Shown piece by piece: positions 63,401 through 64,000 of a stretch of 64,000 nt of DNA. How positions within the stretch are numbered: the first letter of the stretch is position 1; every line of letters begins with the position of its first letter. A program made the position numbers and the translations under genes. A model generated the notes under the pieces. That model had not been told where the DNA came from. It did not search any database and was given only the letters and a program-made list of their open reading frames with translations. The stretch is from Paraburkholderia tropica (GTDB lineage: Bacteria; Pseudomonadota; Gammaproteobacteria; Burkholderiales; Burkholderiaceae), in the NCBI RefSeq assembly GCF_900109265.1, contig NZ_FNZM01000021.1, positions 62,001-126,000 of the forward strand, read 5' to 3'.

Positions 63401-64000
63401 CGCTCGTGCGGCCCGAGCAGCGCATAGGCCGCTTCCTGCACGCGATCGTGCACGAACGCGTAGGCGTGCGCCCGGCGATAAACCAGCCCCTGCTCGACGG
63501 CTTCCGCCAGCGTGGCGTCGATCTGTGCGGCGGTCCGGTCGTGCACGCTCGCGAGCACCGTGCGCGACGCCGTGGCGCCCACACAGGCGAAATCGGTCAG
63601 CAGCCGTTGCGTCGGCGCGGAAAGACGCTCGATCTTTCCGATCATCAGATCGACGACGCTTTCAGGAAACGCGCGCTGCGCAATCTGCTCGACGCTCCAG
63701 ACCCAGTGGCGCGCCGTATCGTCGAAACGCAAATAGCCGTCGTCGGCGAGCGCGTGCAGATACTGCACCGCGAAGAACGGATTGCCCCCCGTGCGCTCGA
63801 ACATCAGCCGCGCGAACTGGCCGCTGGCCGCCGTATCGCTGCGCGTGGCGTCGCGCACGAGGCGCTCGATGTCGTCCACCGTGAGCGGCGCGAGCAACAG
63901 GTCGCTCACACGCGCGCCGCGCGCGCGTAGATCGGCGATCACATGCGCGAGCGGATGCGCCGCGCCGACTTCGTTCTCGCGATACGCGCCGACGATCAGC
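60457..64000 (-). CDS. AAA-type ATPase/GAF/HisKA_2 sensor kinase, 5' end outside the window
   Basis: The C-terminal ~1180 residues of a very large signalling protein; the frame remains open to the right edge with family sequence (GAYRENEVGAAHPLAH), so the start, Walker motifs and possibly a kinase-like N-domain are outside. Present are the C-terminal part of the STAND-type ATPase module, a long helical/TPR-like region (about 300-750), a GAF domain (about 785-935: RALLVLPHEERLHVEAEARE) and a HisKA_2/HWE kinase with phosphoacceptor His in LLHEVHHRVKNNLQLISSLL, N-box NELVSNALKHAF and DDGVGLP. This matches the trifunctional kinase/ATPase/histidine-kinase family. It starts the overlapping three-kinase operon. 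Confidence 0.9.
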   Translation of the reverse strand, partial: LIVGAYRENEVGAAHPLAHVIADLRARGARVSDLLLAPLTVDDIERLVRDATRSDTAASGQFARLMFERTGGNPFFAVQYLHALADDGYLRFDDTARHWVWSVEQIAQRAFPESVVDLMIGKIERLSAPTQRLLTDFACVGATASRTVLASVHDRTAAQIDATLAEAVEQGLVYRRAHAYAFVHDRVQEAAYALLGPHERVAAHGRIGRRLDLDDADPELDRTIFDIVNQYNRALSAIDDAALRLRVGLLNLRAAQRARAASAYATALNYLVAGSEILDETAWQTHYREKFSLELLLAECTFLAGNPGDAESRLRALAALARSIPEKAAVAFLRITLHTALDEMSVAVDICLHYLREVGVDWSAHPERAAAHAEYAKVAARVRERSIMAMLDNPTLADETLEATLNVFTAVLPPAFFTDENLVCLVLARMANLSMEHGNAGASSLGFAYLGMVAGPVFGDYPGGYEFGKLGMALVDEKGLDQFRARVYMCFSYHVMPWTQPIGHSLPILQRAFEVATESGDLTYIGFSSCCLVTTLLAASTPLAEVEARALERLHVVREAGFGLIVDIINAQLALIRDLRGTSPWFGSPDADYADTAALENHFEHNRALDIAACWYWIRQQQARYFAGDIEGALAAGARAAPLVWTSSGHFELAEYHFFSALAGLRSAQTVDAALEAHVSKVQAWAASCPANFEARAALLEAELACVRGAEMEAMRLYERAIDSARANRLLHVEALAAERAGHFYLARGFAAIAPVYLRRAREAYESWGASARVAALDAAHPQLAFDAPRAVTPDAAANLLDVESVVRASQAISSERVLDRLMHTLMTIVLEHTGARRALLVLPHEERLHVEAEAREGGEVRIGRQPGTPRTLPLTMLNACLRTHDALLVDDACAHNPFAADEYFQDRVSRSVLCLPLVKQTRVIGALYLENELAPGVFTPPRMTVLRLLASQAAISLENASLEQVEALLEEKDALLHEVHHRVKNNLQLISSLLNLQGARVPDRAVAELFQESRNRVRSMAMVHENLYRAGNFARIDMAPHIRNLCAHLARVYEMSQSGVVLDVKVDDVQLDMNRAIACGMIVNELVSNALKHAFPQGRRGNLRVTLSLDDTVEHAPRHADAAPRCILSVADDGVGLPVAFAIEEVDSLGLQLVHDLSRQLRGVIDISRHGGTCFAIQF

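Noticed and set aside
60265..63930. A 1221-codon open frame on the + strand
   Set aside because: It is antisense to the AAA/GAF/HisKA_2 kinase, is Arg/His/Ala-rich and shows no domain. GC-rich third positions keep the opposite frame open.
1..64000. Mobile elements, CRISPR, tRNA or rRNA genes
   Set aside because: No transposase or integrase frame, no spaced short direct-repeat array, and no tRNA-like cloverleaf or rRNA sequence noticed by eye. A tRNAscan and IS search would be decisive.

Overview
The window is GC-rich DNA with the hallmarks of a Burkholderiales beta-proteobacterium, most like Paraburkholderia or Caballeronia: repeated OmpC-type porins, a DUF4148 secreted protein, a 1613-residue NAD-glutamate dehydrogenase, many LysR/LacI/TetR regulators and dense sugar and aromatic catabolism. 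It looks chromosomal. I saw no rRNA, tRNA, CRISPR array, phage gene or insertion sequence. Long open frames antisense to real genes are a GC artefact and are left out.

Region by region. (1) 1-6228: a galactan operon in the gene order of Bacillus ganSPQAB: sugar-binding protein (5' end outside the window), two permeases, GH42 beta-galactosidase and secreted GH53 endo-galactanase. It has no ATPase of its own. A perfect 20-bp stem hairpin follows the binding-protein gene. (2) 6623-9395: response regulator, histidine kinase and a regulator whose receiver domain has lost its catalytic residues. (3) 9531-15551: DUF4148 protein, a type I 3-dehydroquinate dehydratase with a signal peptide, a porin, two minus-strand envelope proteins and a second porin. 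(4) 15950-16621: a Phd/VapC-type toxin-antitoxin pair. (5) 16705-26589: a LacI regulator divergent from a complete sugar ABC transporter, GH3 glycosidase, XylB-like xylose dehydrogenase and an SMP-30 lactonase interrupted by an in-frame amber codon. This resembles xylo-oligosaccharide uptake followed by oxidative xylose catabolism. A 7-mer, AACGTTA, recurs upstream of this ABC operon and of the 14.4-kb porin. (6) 26766-31607: NAD-glutamate dehydrogenase. (7) 31625-36886: an iron-uptake module read on the minus strand: Fur-box-like site, ECF sigma, FecR, STN-type TonB receptor and periplasmic esterase.

(8) 37508-44965: MFS transporter, old-yellow-enzyme reductase, tri-haem cytochrome c, [2Fe-2S] subunit and molybdopterin subunit of a molybdenum hydroxylase, then a LysR regulator. 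(9) 45066-55770: TetR, VOC protein, 2,6-dihydroxypyridine-hydroxylase-like monooxygenase, DUF485/SSS symporter pair, Tat-exported ACMSD-like amidohydrolase, MFS, second VOC protein, porin and LysR. Together 8 and 9 look like a catabolic island for a ring compound I cannot name. (10) 55815-56851: CPYC thioredoxin-like protein overlapping a single-cysteine peroxiredoxin. (11) 57031-64000: three overlapping minus-strand kinase genes (AAA/GAF/HisKA_2 sensor, receiver-PAS-kinase, receiver-kinase), the first running off the window.

The organism appears equipped to harvest plant cell-wall galactan and xylan oligosaccharides, acquire ferric siderophores and oxidise an aromatic or N-heteroaromatic compound.
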